33,416 nucleotides of DNA, from assembly GCA_019113605.1 (NCBI GenBank), contig DXHF01000155.1, positions 1 to 33,416 of the forward strand, in the 5' to 3' direction. Both the position numbers and the translations under genes were made by a program. The notes beneath the pieces are model-generated. The model was not told the origin of the DNA. It ran no database searches and saw nothing but the letters and a program-made list of their open reading frames with translations. This document shows positions 24,952 through 31,794 of this stretch, in pieces (within the stretch, counting starts at the first letter, position 1; each line of letters starts with the position of its first letter). Source of the DNA: Candidatus Paenibacillus intestinavium (lineage in GTDB: Bacteria; Bacillota; Bacilli; Paenibacillales; Paenibacillaceae).

Positions 24952-25794
24952 TTACTTTACTAAACTTCTTTGCGCTCGAGTGACAATCCGCTTTGTTTCC
25001 TTTGTATCCGATACATTCAACCACTGCTCACAGATTTGCTTTACCCACTCTGGATTCGTTTTACTAGCATCATTCAACCAATTACTCACTGAATCTTGAA
25101 CATATTTTTCGGGATCAGATATAACTGATTGGATAAGTGGACGAGCAATGGAGGGATTTTCTTTCAATACAGTTATATGTTTGGCCCACACACCTTGTGG
25201 ACGTGTCAATTCAATAGCGAATCTCCGAATATTTGCGTCTTCATCAACGACCCAATCAAGCAAATATTGAATGGATTCTATTACATTGTTGATAGTCTCC
25301 TCCCTTAATGCCATCCAAGCAATCTCTCGGACACCAAAATGCGAATCGGCAGCAAACGGACGAATACTGACTAATTTATCATATAAACTCATTTGTTGAT
25401 GTTGACCGATGATGTAGGCAGCCCAACAGCGAACACTATCCGAATGATGTTGAGATAACGCAACGTAAAGTTTGGAGCTATCTACCTCAGATTGACAATC
25501 CAATAGCACTTGCCATTCACGAGCAATTGCAGGTATTATTTTCATCACTTTCTGTTCGGATAGATCGCGTAGTCTTTGAATAGCTGGTGACGAATCCTTT
25601 GCTAACGCTAACTCATTTAGAACGTTTTGAAATAATATCACATGATCAACAGCAAGCCATTCCGTCAAATTAACTGTCTGTAATTGACCCTTCTGTAGCA
25701 GTTCTATCACTTCATTTGGTATCTCACTTATCTTTCGAGCTCCTTTTCTACACAATATTTCATTGGGGAATACAAGTAGCTGTTCATTATTCAT
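24952..25794 (-). CDS. HEAT-repeat DNA alkylation repair protein, AlkC-like
   Basis: 280 aa, all-helical. The core reads SDSVRCWAAYIIGQ, FGVREIAWMALREETINNVI, ANIRRFAIELTRPQGVWAKH, ENPSIARPLIQSVISDPEKY and VQDSVSNWLNDASKTNPEWV. This parallels the AlkC family pattern in which RRxASExxRPRxPWA is followed by SVxNxLNDxxKxxP. AlkC/AlkD glycosylases excise alkylated bases such as 3-methyladenine using a HEAT scaffold. Note that the PRLPWA part is PQGVWA here, so activity is not certain. AAAGGAAG precedes the ATG. Monocistronic with its own terminator. Nothing was identified in 25795-25913. Confidence 0.75.
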   Translation of the reverse strand: MNNEQLLVFPNEILCRKGARKISEIPNEVIELLQKGQLQTVNLTEWLAVDHVILFQNVLNELALAKDSSPAIQRLRDLSEQKVMKIIPAIAREWQVLLDCQSEVDSSKLYVALSQHHSDSVRCWAAYIIGQHQQMSLYDKLVSIRPFAADSHFGVREIAWMALREETINNVIESIQYLLDWVVDEDANIRRFAIELTRPQGVWAKHITVLKENPSIARPLIQSVISDPEKYVQDSVSNWLNDASKTNPEWVKQICEQWLNVSDTKETKRIVTRAQRSLVK

Positions 25795-25913
25795 CGAAAT
25801 CTTCCTTTCACATACAAGTTTTAGGCTTTACCTAGCCCTTATCCATTAGCATGTTACTCTAATCTCGATAACTAAGATGTAATCTGATTCACAACTGATT
25901 GCAAAAAATCACT

Positions 25914-26606
25914 TTAGCTACTTGAAATCATATTTCTTGCTAAAATCTTTTCTCGATCTATATGTATCGTCTTAAAACCTGTCTTAATAAGTCCTTCTTT
26001 AACAAGTTCCTGTAACGCCATCGTAACAGCTTCTCTACTTACTCCAATCAAATTAGCAATTTCTTGATGGGAAAGCGGAATTGCTATTTTGTAATAATGA
26101 TTGTCACCCTTCTCGCCATGCTCGTCAGATAACTTCATCAGGACGAATAAAATTTTATTATGTAAATTACCAAGAGCTAAATTTTCTGTTAACTGACTCA
26201 TACTTTTAATACGGTCGCTCAATACTTTCAATAGTGACAACATAAACCGAGGTCGGTTACATATGAAATCTTCAAATCTATTCGAATCAATGTGACAGAT
26301 ATGACTTTCTTCTATCGTTTCAATATAATGATCCCTTGTTCCAAAAGAGATCATATCCAGTTCACCAAATACATTTCCTTCATTAATAATATCCGATGTA
26401 AATTGCTTCCCTTCCTCATTCACCTTATATAAGCGAACCTTCCCTTTTTTCACAAAAAATAACCGCTCAGAAAACGTTTCTGGTGTTTGAATAAATCTAT
26501 TTTTCGGGACAACTGTTATTACAGTCAATTGTTCCATCTCAATCAGATCATCTGTATCCAGTGCATAAAGCAAATTAAATTGTGATAAGTAATGAATGTT
26601 CTCCAT
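25914..26606 (-). CDS. Crp/Fnr family transcriptional regulator
   Basis: 230 aa. Cyclic-nucleotide-binding-like jelly roll at about residues 15-120 (RLFFVKKGKVRLYKVNEEGK; GNVFGELDMISF), a dimerisation helix (FMLSLLKVLSDRIKSMSQLT) and a C-terminal winged helix (IPLSHQEIANLIGVSREAVT, KEGLIKTGFKTIHID). No N-terminal Cys cluster for an iron-sulphur centre as in Fnr, and the GELDM loop lacks the canonical cAMP-binding R/S pair. The effector is thus unknown. It is flanked by unrelated units and appears monocistronic. Confidence 0.9.
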   Translation of the reverse strand: MENIHYLSQFNLLYALDTDDLIEMEQLTVITVVPKNRFIQTPETFSERLFFVKKGKVRLYKVNEEGKQFTSDIINEGNVFGELDMISFGTRDHYIETIEESHICHIDSNRFEDFICNRPRFMLSLLKVLSDRIKSMSQLTENLALGNLHNKILFVLMKLSDEHGEKGDNHYYKIAIPLSHQEIANLIGVSREAVTMALQELVKEGLIKTGFKTIHIDREKILARNMISSS

Positions 26607-26648
26607 GTTTCCTCCTGCAGACTTATACTGTCGTAATTAGCATTAAAT

Positions 26649-26674
26649 CGGCAAGAGCATCATCGCTCTTGCCG
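26649..26674 (-). terminator. Hairpin terminator after the anti-sigma factor gene
   Basis: Perfect 10-bp arms (CGGCAAGAGC/GCTCTTGCCG) with a 6-base loop, followed by ATTTAATG on the minus strand. It closes the sigma/anti-sigma operon just past the 26684 stop. Confidence 0.65.
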
Positions 26675-26683
26675 GAAGTAAGC

Positions 26684-27832
26684 TTAATTTAATTCGATAA
26701 CTCTACCAGTGATGACACCATTCTCATCCCTAGAAAATTGAAGAGCTCTGGAAGTTTGATCTTCTACACTAAAATGGACACTATCAGAACCCCCTGTTTG
26801 ACCTTCCTCAAATATCATTTCAGGAGAAACCGCAGTTTTGAAACCATCATACTCATAGAGAATTCTTCCTTCGTCATCATAGGTTACTTCTTTGACGGAT
26901 TCTGGTATGACCTTACCATCAGGTAATTTTCCCTTCAATTCTTCTACTCTGTCTAGCATTTCCACTTCTGCATCATCATCAGTGACATCCGAATTAGCCG
27001 AACTGTCAGTAGATGGTTCCTTCAGTAGCTCTTGAAGATAGGCCTCGGCTTTGACTGGGTCAGCTTTAGCTTTGTCTAGTGGTAAGTCGAACAGAAGTGA
27101 GGCTCCCTTATAGTCCGTTCTTGGACTAACTTCACCTGAACTTTCGTTATAAGCAAATGCGTCATTACTAAAGAATGTACTACCACTACTGATTGCTAGG
27201 TATATGCCTCGATCAGCGAATATCTCCATTCCATCACATTCTATAAGTCTATACATAATTCCTTCCAAAACAATTTCACTATAACCACCATTCATCGATG
27301 CGATGTTCACTTGCCAAGGCTTCTGCCCTTTAATAAGTGGTGACACAAAGAACGAATCTTTTCCATATTCCGGATCACTTTTCTTTGGCATGAGGCTACC
27401 ATCCTGTCTTGCTATGGATACAACAGCATAAGTCCTATCCGGATTGATACTTTGCCCAGGGTTAGTTAACTCAGTAAGTCCCGCACCTGAGACAATTCCG
27501 TGCAATGTAAAGTTATAGTCCCCCGAAGCAATCGTTTCATTGACTTCGATAGAGTCACTGCTTTCAAACACTTCGGCTAGTACCTTGTCTCCCAGTTGTT
27601 CAGCAATTTGCTTGGAGCTAAAAAGCTGTGTAGCCGCATAAGCAGTTACGGACATAATAAGCATCAATACAGCAACCAATACACCTATGGAAATTCGCTT
27701 TCTGTGTATGCTATTCATTTTATTTGTCTCCTTAAACTGATTGATGATTTTTTGGTTCAATTCCTCGTCCGGCTCCACTTCCGAAGCAAGAACTTGCTTA
27801 AGTAGTTGATCCAACTTCTCGGTTTTATTCAT
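26684..27832 (-). CDS. Membrane anti-sigma factor partner of the ECF sigma factor
   Basis: About 382 aa. The N-terminal cytosolic part (MNKTEKLDQLLKQVLASEVE) has the form of an anti-sigma domain without a zinc motif. One transmembrane helix follows (ISIGVLVAVLMLIMSVTAYA), then an extracytoplasmic domain of about 310 residues resembling DUF4179 proteins. The C-terminal part is acidic with a degenerate repeat (EGRILYEYDGFKTAVSP). Its start overlaps the sigma gene by 8 bp; GGAGG lies nine bases before ATG 27832, inside the sigma coding sequence. The track uses a TTG three codons earlier. It probably holds the sigma factor at the membrane until an envelope signal is sensed. Confidence 0.82.
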   Translation of the reverse strand: MNKTEKLDQLLKQVLASEVEPDEELNQKIINQFKETNKMNSIHRKRISIGVLVAVLMLIMSVTAYAATQLFSSKQIAEQLGDKVLAEVFESSDSIEVNETIASGDYNFTLHGIVSGAGLTELTNPGQSINPDRTYAVVSIARQDGSLMPKKSDPEYGKDSFFVSPLIKGQKPWQVNIASMNGGYSEIVLEGIMYRLIECDGMEIFADRGIYLAISSGSTFFSNDAFAYNESSGEVSPRTDYKGASLLFDLPLDKAKADPVKAEAYLQELLKEPSTDSSANSDVTDDDAEVEMLDRVEELKGKLPDGKVIPESVKEVTYDDEGRILYEYDGFKTAVSPEMIFEEGQTGGSDSVHFSVEDQTSRALQFSRDENGVITGRVIELN

Positions 27833-28352
27833 GGAACTCAACCTCCAATATCCCTTTCATTGCCTTTCTAGCCTTGTAAAGCCTGCTTTTGACTGTGCCC
27901 GCTGGTATATGTAGCGCCGAAGCTATCTCATCTATGGACATTTCTACCGTATAATACATATATAGCGGAATCTTAAACTTATCATCCAGCGTAGCCGCCG
28001 CTGCTACTAGTGTCGATCGAAGCTCATGGGACAGTACAATATCTTCCAGCGTTGCCTCTCCTTTTGGCAAGAAGGTCTCATTCACAGCTTCATTGAGCTC
28101 AGTTATGGGTGCAATTCTCTGCCTCCAGGCAAATTTCCTACGTTTGTTTCGGCTCAATTTTAGTGCAATTGAGATGAGAAATGCTTTAGGATTTTGGTTT
28201 GGGTCCATTTTATGACGAATTTCCATTGCTTTAAGGAAAGTATCCTGATAAAGATCATCCGTATCCGCCTTATTTCCAGCTAGCTTATAGCAAAATCCAT
28301 AAATTGTTTTACCATGTAGCTTTATAAGATCTTTTAATTCTTCGATATCCAA
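27825..28352 (-). CDS. ECF RNA polymerase sigma factor
   Basis: About 175 aa with sigma region 2 (GKTIYGFCYKLAGNKADTDD, LYQDTFLKAMEI) and region 4 (YYTVEMSIDEIASALHIPAG, TVKSRLYKARKAM). The track starts at 28382, but the predicted promoter's -10 ends at 28389, which would leave no leader. The TTG at 28352, seven bases after AGAGAGGAG, is preferred. Its 3' end overlaps the anti-sigma gene. The upstream promoter looks ECF-dependent, so positive autoregulation is expected. Confidence 0.9.
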   Translation of the reverse strand: MDIEELKDLIKLHGKTIYGFCYKLAGNKADTDDLYQDTFLKAMEIRHKMDPNQNPKAFLISIALKLSRNKRRKFAWRQRIAPITELNEAVNETFLPKGEATLEDIVLSHELRSTLVAAAATLDDKFKIPLYMYYTVEMSIDEIASALHIPAGTVKSRLYKARKAMKGILEVEFHE

Positions 28353-28388
28353 GGAACTACTCCTCTCTGAATGGCCATTCACCTATAT

Positions 28389-28414
28389 ATCGTCATAACC
28401 TGATTTTCGGTTCA
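28389..28414 (-). promoter_or_regulatory. ECF-type promoter TGAACC-N16-CGAT, likely autoregulatory
   Basis: Minus strand TGAACC (28414-28409), exactly 16 bases, then CGAT (28392-28389), about 37 bases upstream of the preferred sigma start. The layout follows the AAC...CG(T/A) pattern of ECF promoters (SigW/SigX/SigM class). One base in the -35 differs from TGAAAC. Confidence 0.65.
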
Positions 28415-28463
28415 TTAATTAATTGCGTTGTGACCATCCCTAGGAATGCAACTAATCCTAACT

Positions 28464-28494
28464 AAAAAAAATAAACGCTCGGAAACCGGGCGTT
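28464..28494 (-). terminator. Orphan leftward terminator with no gene feeding it
   Basis: Minus strand AACGCCCGG-TTT-CCGAGCGTT followed by TATTTTTTTTAG. There is no minus-strand gene between here and the plus-strand padR gene at 28666. It may be a leftover of a lost gene, or may stop antisense transcripts. Confidence 0.7.
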
Positions 28495-28606
28495 GGTTGT
28501 TGTCGTTACTACCCTTTTTCTATCTCTTACATCAATTTAAATTACAACCTCTGCAATATGATCTACCTCTGAACGATCGTTGCCCCAAAAATCGATTAAT
28601 GGACTA

Positions 28607-28635
28607 TTGAATATACCTAATAGGTATATTATAAT
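28607..28635 (+). promoter_or_regulatory. SigA promoter of the second padR operon
   Basis: TTGAAT (28607-28612), 17-base spacer, TATAAT (28630-28635). Near-consensus, 30 bases before the preferred padR start. Confidence 0.8.
28610..28630. promoter_or_regulatory. PadR operator within the promoter spacer
   Basis: Perfect 10-bp inverted repeat AATATACCTA/TAGGTATATT around a single A. It overlaps the last bases of the -35, fills the spacer and touches the -10, the ideal position for autorepression by the PadR encoded just downstream. Confidence 0.75.
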
Positions 28636-28665
28636 ATATTCAAATCCTTTACAGAGGTGAAGCAT

Positions 28666-29253
28666 ATGGAATTTGTCATTTTAGGTTTTTTATTCATTCG
28701 TCAGCTTACTCAATACGACTTGAAACAAGCTTTGCAGAAAAAAGTATCGCCATTTTATAGCGCTAGTCTCGGCAGCATCCAAGCGGCGCTCAAAAAGCTT
28801 GAATCTAATGGGCATGTCGCACTAGAGAACAAGATAGATAACGGGCGACAAAAAAAATTGTATGCTGTTACGGATTCAGGGCGTCAACACTTTTTGAAAT
28901 GGATGCTTTCTGAGATTGCCCCTAATCGGCTCGAATCGGAATCGACCACACGTTTGTTCTTCTTTGGTCATCTCTCCTCACAACAACGCCTCATTGTCGC
29001 GCAAGAAATTGTCTATCAATTTGAATTGACGGTACAACAATATGCTGAAGTTGAACTTGAGACAGCGCAGATAGAAATCCCCGAGCAACTGCTCGATATA
29101 GCAAAATACCAAATAAAAACATTACATTGGGGAATCTCATATCAGAGGCAAATGCTACAATTTTTCAAGCAACTATATAGTGAAATTGAGCTCGAATGCA
29201 CGTCAGATTCTCATGAAAGTCTATTTCAGGCTGAAAAGGAGAAACAGAACTAA
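28666..29253 (+). CDS. PadR family regulator with C-terminal Vir_act_alpha_C domain
   Basis: About 195 aa. N-terminal winged helix (FVILGFLFIRQLTQYDLKQA; SASLGSIQAALKKLESNGHV; KKLYAVTDSGRQHFLKWM), then a long C-terminal helical domain (PNRLESESTTRLFFFGHLSS to YQRQMLQFFKQLYSEIEL) of the PadR_s2 type. The preferred start is ATG 28666, six bases after AGAGGTG; the track uses a GTG three codons upstream. The stop overlaps the next gene (TAATG), so a membrane protein is cotranslated. An operator palindrome in the promoter implies autorepression. Confidence 0.9.
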   Translation: MEFVILGFLFIRQLTQYDLKQALQKKVSPFYSASLGSIQAALKKLESNGHVALENKIDNGRQKKLYAVTDSGRQHFLKWMLSEIAPNRLESESTTRLFFFGHLSSQQRLIVAQEIVYQFELTVQQYAEVELETAQIEIPEQLLDIAKYQIKTLHWGISYQRQMLQFFKQLYSEIELECTSDSHESLFQAEKEKQN

Positions 29254-29651
29254 TGGATGAAATATACGTTCATGCTGCAGCAATAACTATTGCTGTTCTC
29301 TTTGGCATTATTGCAATTTTCCAATTACTGCTTACGCTCGGCTTGCCCTTAGGGGAATTAACGATGGGAGGTGTTCATAAAGGAAAGCTGCCGATAAAGC
29401 ATCGCTTGATTAGCTTCGTATCTATATTCATTCTCATACTTTTTGGCCTTGTATCGCTGTATCACGCAAATGTCATGACTTTTGGATTCAATTTCGATAT
29501 TTCACCGATTTTTATATGGGGTATTACCGCTTATCTAGGTTTGAATACGATTGCTAATTATTTTTCCAAGAGCCCGAAAGAAAAATGGATAATGACACCA
29601 CTATCTGGCATCACCTTTTTGTTGTTATTAATCGTCGCTATATACAGCTAA
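29253..29651 (+). CDS. Four-helix membrane protein coupled to PadR
   Basis: 132 aa with four transmembrane helices: AAAITIAVLFGIIAIFQLLL, LISFVSIFILILFGLVSLYH, IFIWGITAYLGLNTIANYF and TPLSGITFLLLLIVAIYS. Between the first two a LPLGELTMGGVHKGKLPIKH loop is the most distinctive feature. I recognise the type as a conserved hypothetical membrane protein found near PadR genes but cannot name a function. It starts at the overlapping TAATG of padR, so it is probably the repressor's target: an efflux-like, sensing or immunity function is possible but unsupported. Confidence 0.75.
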   Translation: MDEIYVHAAAITIAVLFGIIAIFQLLLTLGLPLGELTMGGVHKGKLPIKHRLISFVSIFILILFGLVSLYHANVMTFGFNFDISPIFIWGITAYLGLNTIANYFSKSPKEKWIMTPLSGITFLLLLIVAIYS

Positions 29652-29739
29652 CAGCGATTGCTCTCCATCTCTAATATTATTCTACATTTCCCGAATAACC
29701 CCCTTCATCTTGAGCGAACATCCTTTACTTGTAAAGACA

Positions 29740-29786
29740 ATGAGGGTACCTCTAAGCCATTTGCATAGCTTTTGAGATACCCTCAT
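29740..29786 (+). terminator. Imperfect long hairpin after the PadR/membrane protein operon
   Basis: TGAGGGTA and TACCCTCA form the base of a stem extended by CTC/GAG and AAGC/GCTT pairs with small bulges; an AT-rich tail (TATTTATTG) follows on the plus strand. Probable terminator between convergent genes. Confidence 0.55.
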
Positions 29787-29873
29787 ATTTATTGATTCGT
29801 ACATTATTTATTGATACATATATTTATTGATTTACGCATTATTTATTCACATATTATTAATAGCATTTATTCA
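29786..29873. repeat. Five short direct repeats TATTTATT(G/C)A
   Basis: Copies at 29786, 29805, 29821, 29840 and 29864 (the last CATTTATTCA), spaced by 16-24 bases, fill the AT-rich gap between the converging membrane-protein and hydrolase genes. Iteron-like in appearance but more likely low-complexity expansion; no replication gene is near. Confidence 0.45.
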
Positions 29874-29945
29874 TGACTCGCTACTTATCCTGTTATCGAT
29901 CGATCTTTGAATAAATCATAAATGCGAATACGAACAGTATCCTCC

Positions 29946-30965
29946 TCATTTCTCTCCAGACTGATACAAATCGGGGAAAGTGGCCAGAAAGTTAATCATT
30001 TCCTCTGTAATCATCCATCCAAATGATTCTGTTAATACAGGATGCCTGAAAAATGACTCCACAACTATTCGGTTTATACTTGAGTTGTACTCTTCAAAGC
30101 GGTCATTATAAACTCCAGCATCTGATTGATGTAGATCAAGCACTTTTGCGTTGGATTGCAAGGAAAAATTCAACTCTCTTAGTCGAATGACTTTTCTTTC
30201 TTGATATCGATTAGATAAAAAATGCAACTCCAATTTTTCCAAATCATATACTAGACTGTAAGCGGTATCCTCTCGTCGAGCGGCTTGTAGTGCTTCAAAT
30301 AGATAACCAATATGTTCTTCCTCATTGGTTGGGATAGGAAGGGCAATAGAGGTTGCTACTCTCTTAAAGCGTTCCATGGAATTTCGTGAATAATCATCAT
30401 ATCCATTATGCCACTTTTCTTCCGTATCTTCTAAGTCTCTAACTGCCTCAACATAAGGTGTATTCGCCATTATCGAGATTGGCAACGTATGACCACGATA
30501 CACGTTCATTTGTCCGTTTAAAAACTCAATAACCGCACAGTCTTGTAAACGATCGCAAACAATATAGTGAAGACGCGACATTGGCTGTACAATACGGACT
30601 TTTGATGCGGCTTCTATCGCTTCCTGTACGGATGAACAAGTATCAAGTAAAAGCTGCATCCACGGAAGTTCGCCGATTGCCGGAAGGTCTATGTTCTCTG
30701 AGTAAGTAGACTTCCATAATGTTGTCTGTTCCACCACGAGACCAGCTTCGTTCATGCCGCCATTTGGCATTTCCTTACCTACCTGCGTGACGATTAAGCT
30801 ACCGTACCGTGAAATCCATTCCACCGGATGATCTGGTGGCATGACCATCGCTCTTTTCATAACATTTCGTTGATTTGTGAATATATATGCTCCGTCGTAG
30901 GGATTGTCTTGGTTTTTTCCAAGCAGATTAATACCTTCCTTGCCGACATAAATTGCTGTACTCAC
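29946..30965 (-). CDS. Choloylglycine-hydrolase-like (linear amide C-N hydrolase) Ntn protein with Ser at the nucleophile position
   Basis: 339 aa of the CBAH/penicillin V acylase Ntn-hydrolase family. Family motifs are aligned throughout: GINLLGKNQDN at the N-terminus (usually GRNxD), NGGMNEAGLVVEQ (usually DGMNEKGL), ISIMANTPYVEAVRDL (usual NSP motif Asn) and YSRNSMERFKRVA (conserved Arg). Family members begin Met-Cys, the Cys being the autocatalytic nucleophile. Here the sequence is Met-Ser-Thr. The start is GTG with AAGGAG ten bases upstream and two bases after the XRE stop; no in-frame upstream start gives Met-Cys. Natural substrates could be N-acyl amides, acyl-homoserine lactones or beta-lactams; it may act via Ser or be inactive. 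Cotranscribed with the XRE gene. Confidence 0.8.
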   Translation of the reverse strand: MSTAIYVGKEGINLLGKNQDNPYDGAYIFTNQRNVMKRAMVMPPDHPVEWISRYGSLIVTQVGKEMPNGGMNEAGLVVEQTTLWKSTYSENIDLPAIGELPWMQLLLDTCSSVQEAIEAASKVRIVQPMSRLHYIVCDRLQDCAVIEFLNGQMNVYRGHTLPISIMANTPYVEAVRDLEDTEEKWHNGYDDYSRNSMERFKRVATSIALPIPTNEEEHIGYLFEALQAARREDTAYSLVYDLEKLELHFLSNRYQERKVIRLRELNFSLQSNAKVLDLHQSDAGVYNDRFEEYNSSINRIVVESFFRHPVLTESFGWMITEEMINFLATFPDLYQSGEK

Positions 30966-30967
30966 TT

Positions 30968-31477
30968 CTATACATCTCCTTTTTGTATCTTTTTTCTGAG
31001 ATCCTCTATTTGTCCCGCTTCAAGCTCATCTAATACGATATCGATAAAGGAATCAATTCGTTCATCCCTCTGCTGTAACACGATAGCAATTCTTGCAAGA
31101 CGAAGCTCATCTTCCCTCTCTTGCTGAAGTTTAAACTTTTTCTTCCGATAAGGCTCAATATCTTCCTCGTCTGCGCCCTCAACCTCCAACTGTTCTACCT
31201 TTTGTTCCACAAGAAGCATATGAAGCTCAATTTTGGCAAGGGAAGTTATTGGCTTTGCATATTGTTGACTATCAATCAACACTCCTTCTTCAACTCCAAA
31301 ATAATTAGCGAGGGCCTGCAAACGCTCCTGCGGAATCGGTCTACGCTTTTTAATCCAGTCCGAAAACTGCTGTGGTGTAATGTTGAGTTCACGGCCTATG
31401 CCAGAATAAGATAACTCATTAATCATGACCAAATATTCCAAAATAGTTTTTGACCGTCCCATCTCTGATTTATTCAT
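30968..31477 (-). CDS. XRE-family regulator with C-terminal coiled coil
   Basis: About 169 aa from ATG 31477 (AGAGGTGG just upstream; the track start 31495 lies inside an operator copy). Helix-turn-helix at about 14-65 (ILEYLVMINELSYSGIGREL, NITPQQFSDWIKKRRPIPQE, RLQALANYFGVEEGVL). After it comes a highly charged helical tail with VEQKVEQLEVEGADEEDIEP and RLARIAIVLQQRDERIDSFI, likely for dimerisation. The hydrolase gene begins two bases after its stop, so the pair is one operon, under three palindromic operators just upstream. Confidence 0.88.
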   Translation of the reverse strand: MNKSEMGRSKTILEYLVMINELSYSGIGRELNITPQQFSDWIKKRRPIPQERLQALANYFGVEEGVLIDSQQYAKPITSLAKIELHMLLVEQKVEQLEVEGADEEDIEPYRKKKFKLQQEREDELRLARIAIVLQQRDERIDSFIDIVLDELEAGQIEDLRKKIQKGDV

Positions 31478-31490
31478 TCTAACCACCTCT

Positions 31491-31560
31491 GACATATTTT
31501 ATGTCACAACTATATACCACGACATAAAATATGTCAATTAATTTTGACATATTTTATGTC
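31491..31560. promoter_or_regulatory. Three copies of a 15-bp palindrome, XRE operator array
   Basis: GACATATTTTATGTC at 31491-31505 and 31546-31560, and its reverse complement at 31521-31535. Arms GACATA/TATGTC are perfect and all three copies are identical. Centre-to-centre spacings are 30 and 25 bases. One copy lies by the ribosome binding site, one over the -35 box, one upstream. A fourth half-site (GACAT) starts at 31561. Confidence 0.9.
31509..31537 (-). promoter_or_regulatory. SigA promoter of XRE-hydrolase operon
   Basis: Minus strand TTGACA (31537-31532), 17-base spacer, TATAGT (31514-31509). The -35 is embedded in the middle operator copy, so binding there would exclude RNA polymerase. 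Confidence 0.8.
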
Positions 31561-31657
31561 GACATCCATTTCCTCCGGCTTAAACTGCACTGTACTTCCG
31601 CCTCCCTGCGGTGTACTAGAGACTTTCACCCCTTAGTCGATTGCGCTGCAAAGCGCA

Positions 31658-31697
31658 CAAAAAGCGAATAAGCAGTCTAGCAAGACAGCTTATTCGC
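31658..31697 (-). terminator. Rho-independent terminator after the SLH protein gene
   Basis: Arms GCGAATAAGC/GCTTATTCGC, extended by GTCT/AGAC across a T-T mismatch, followed on the minus strand by TTTTTGTG. It lies about 100 bp past the SLH gene stop. Confidence 0.85.
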
Positions 31698-31794
31698 CTA
31701 CCTCTATTTTTCAAATTCAATTTGGAAATCGTTAATACATTTTAGAATCGTTAATACATTTAAGCATAGTAGTCTACGAGTGATCTTTCGTTAA

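Noticed and set aside
24815-25024. 69-aa ORF overlapping the end of the AlkC-like gene
   Set aside because: Runs through the terminator and the end of a well-supported gene in another frame; a shadow.
29786-29873. CRISPR array
   Set aside because: Repeats are only about 10 bp with irregular 6-14 base gaps, AT-only, and no cas gene is present.
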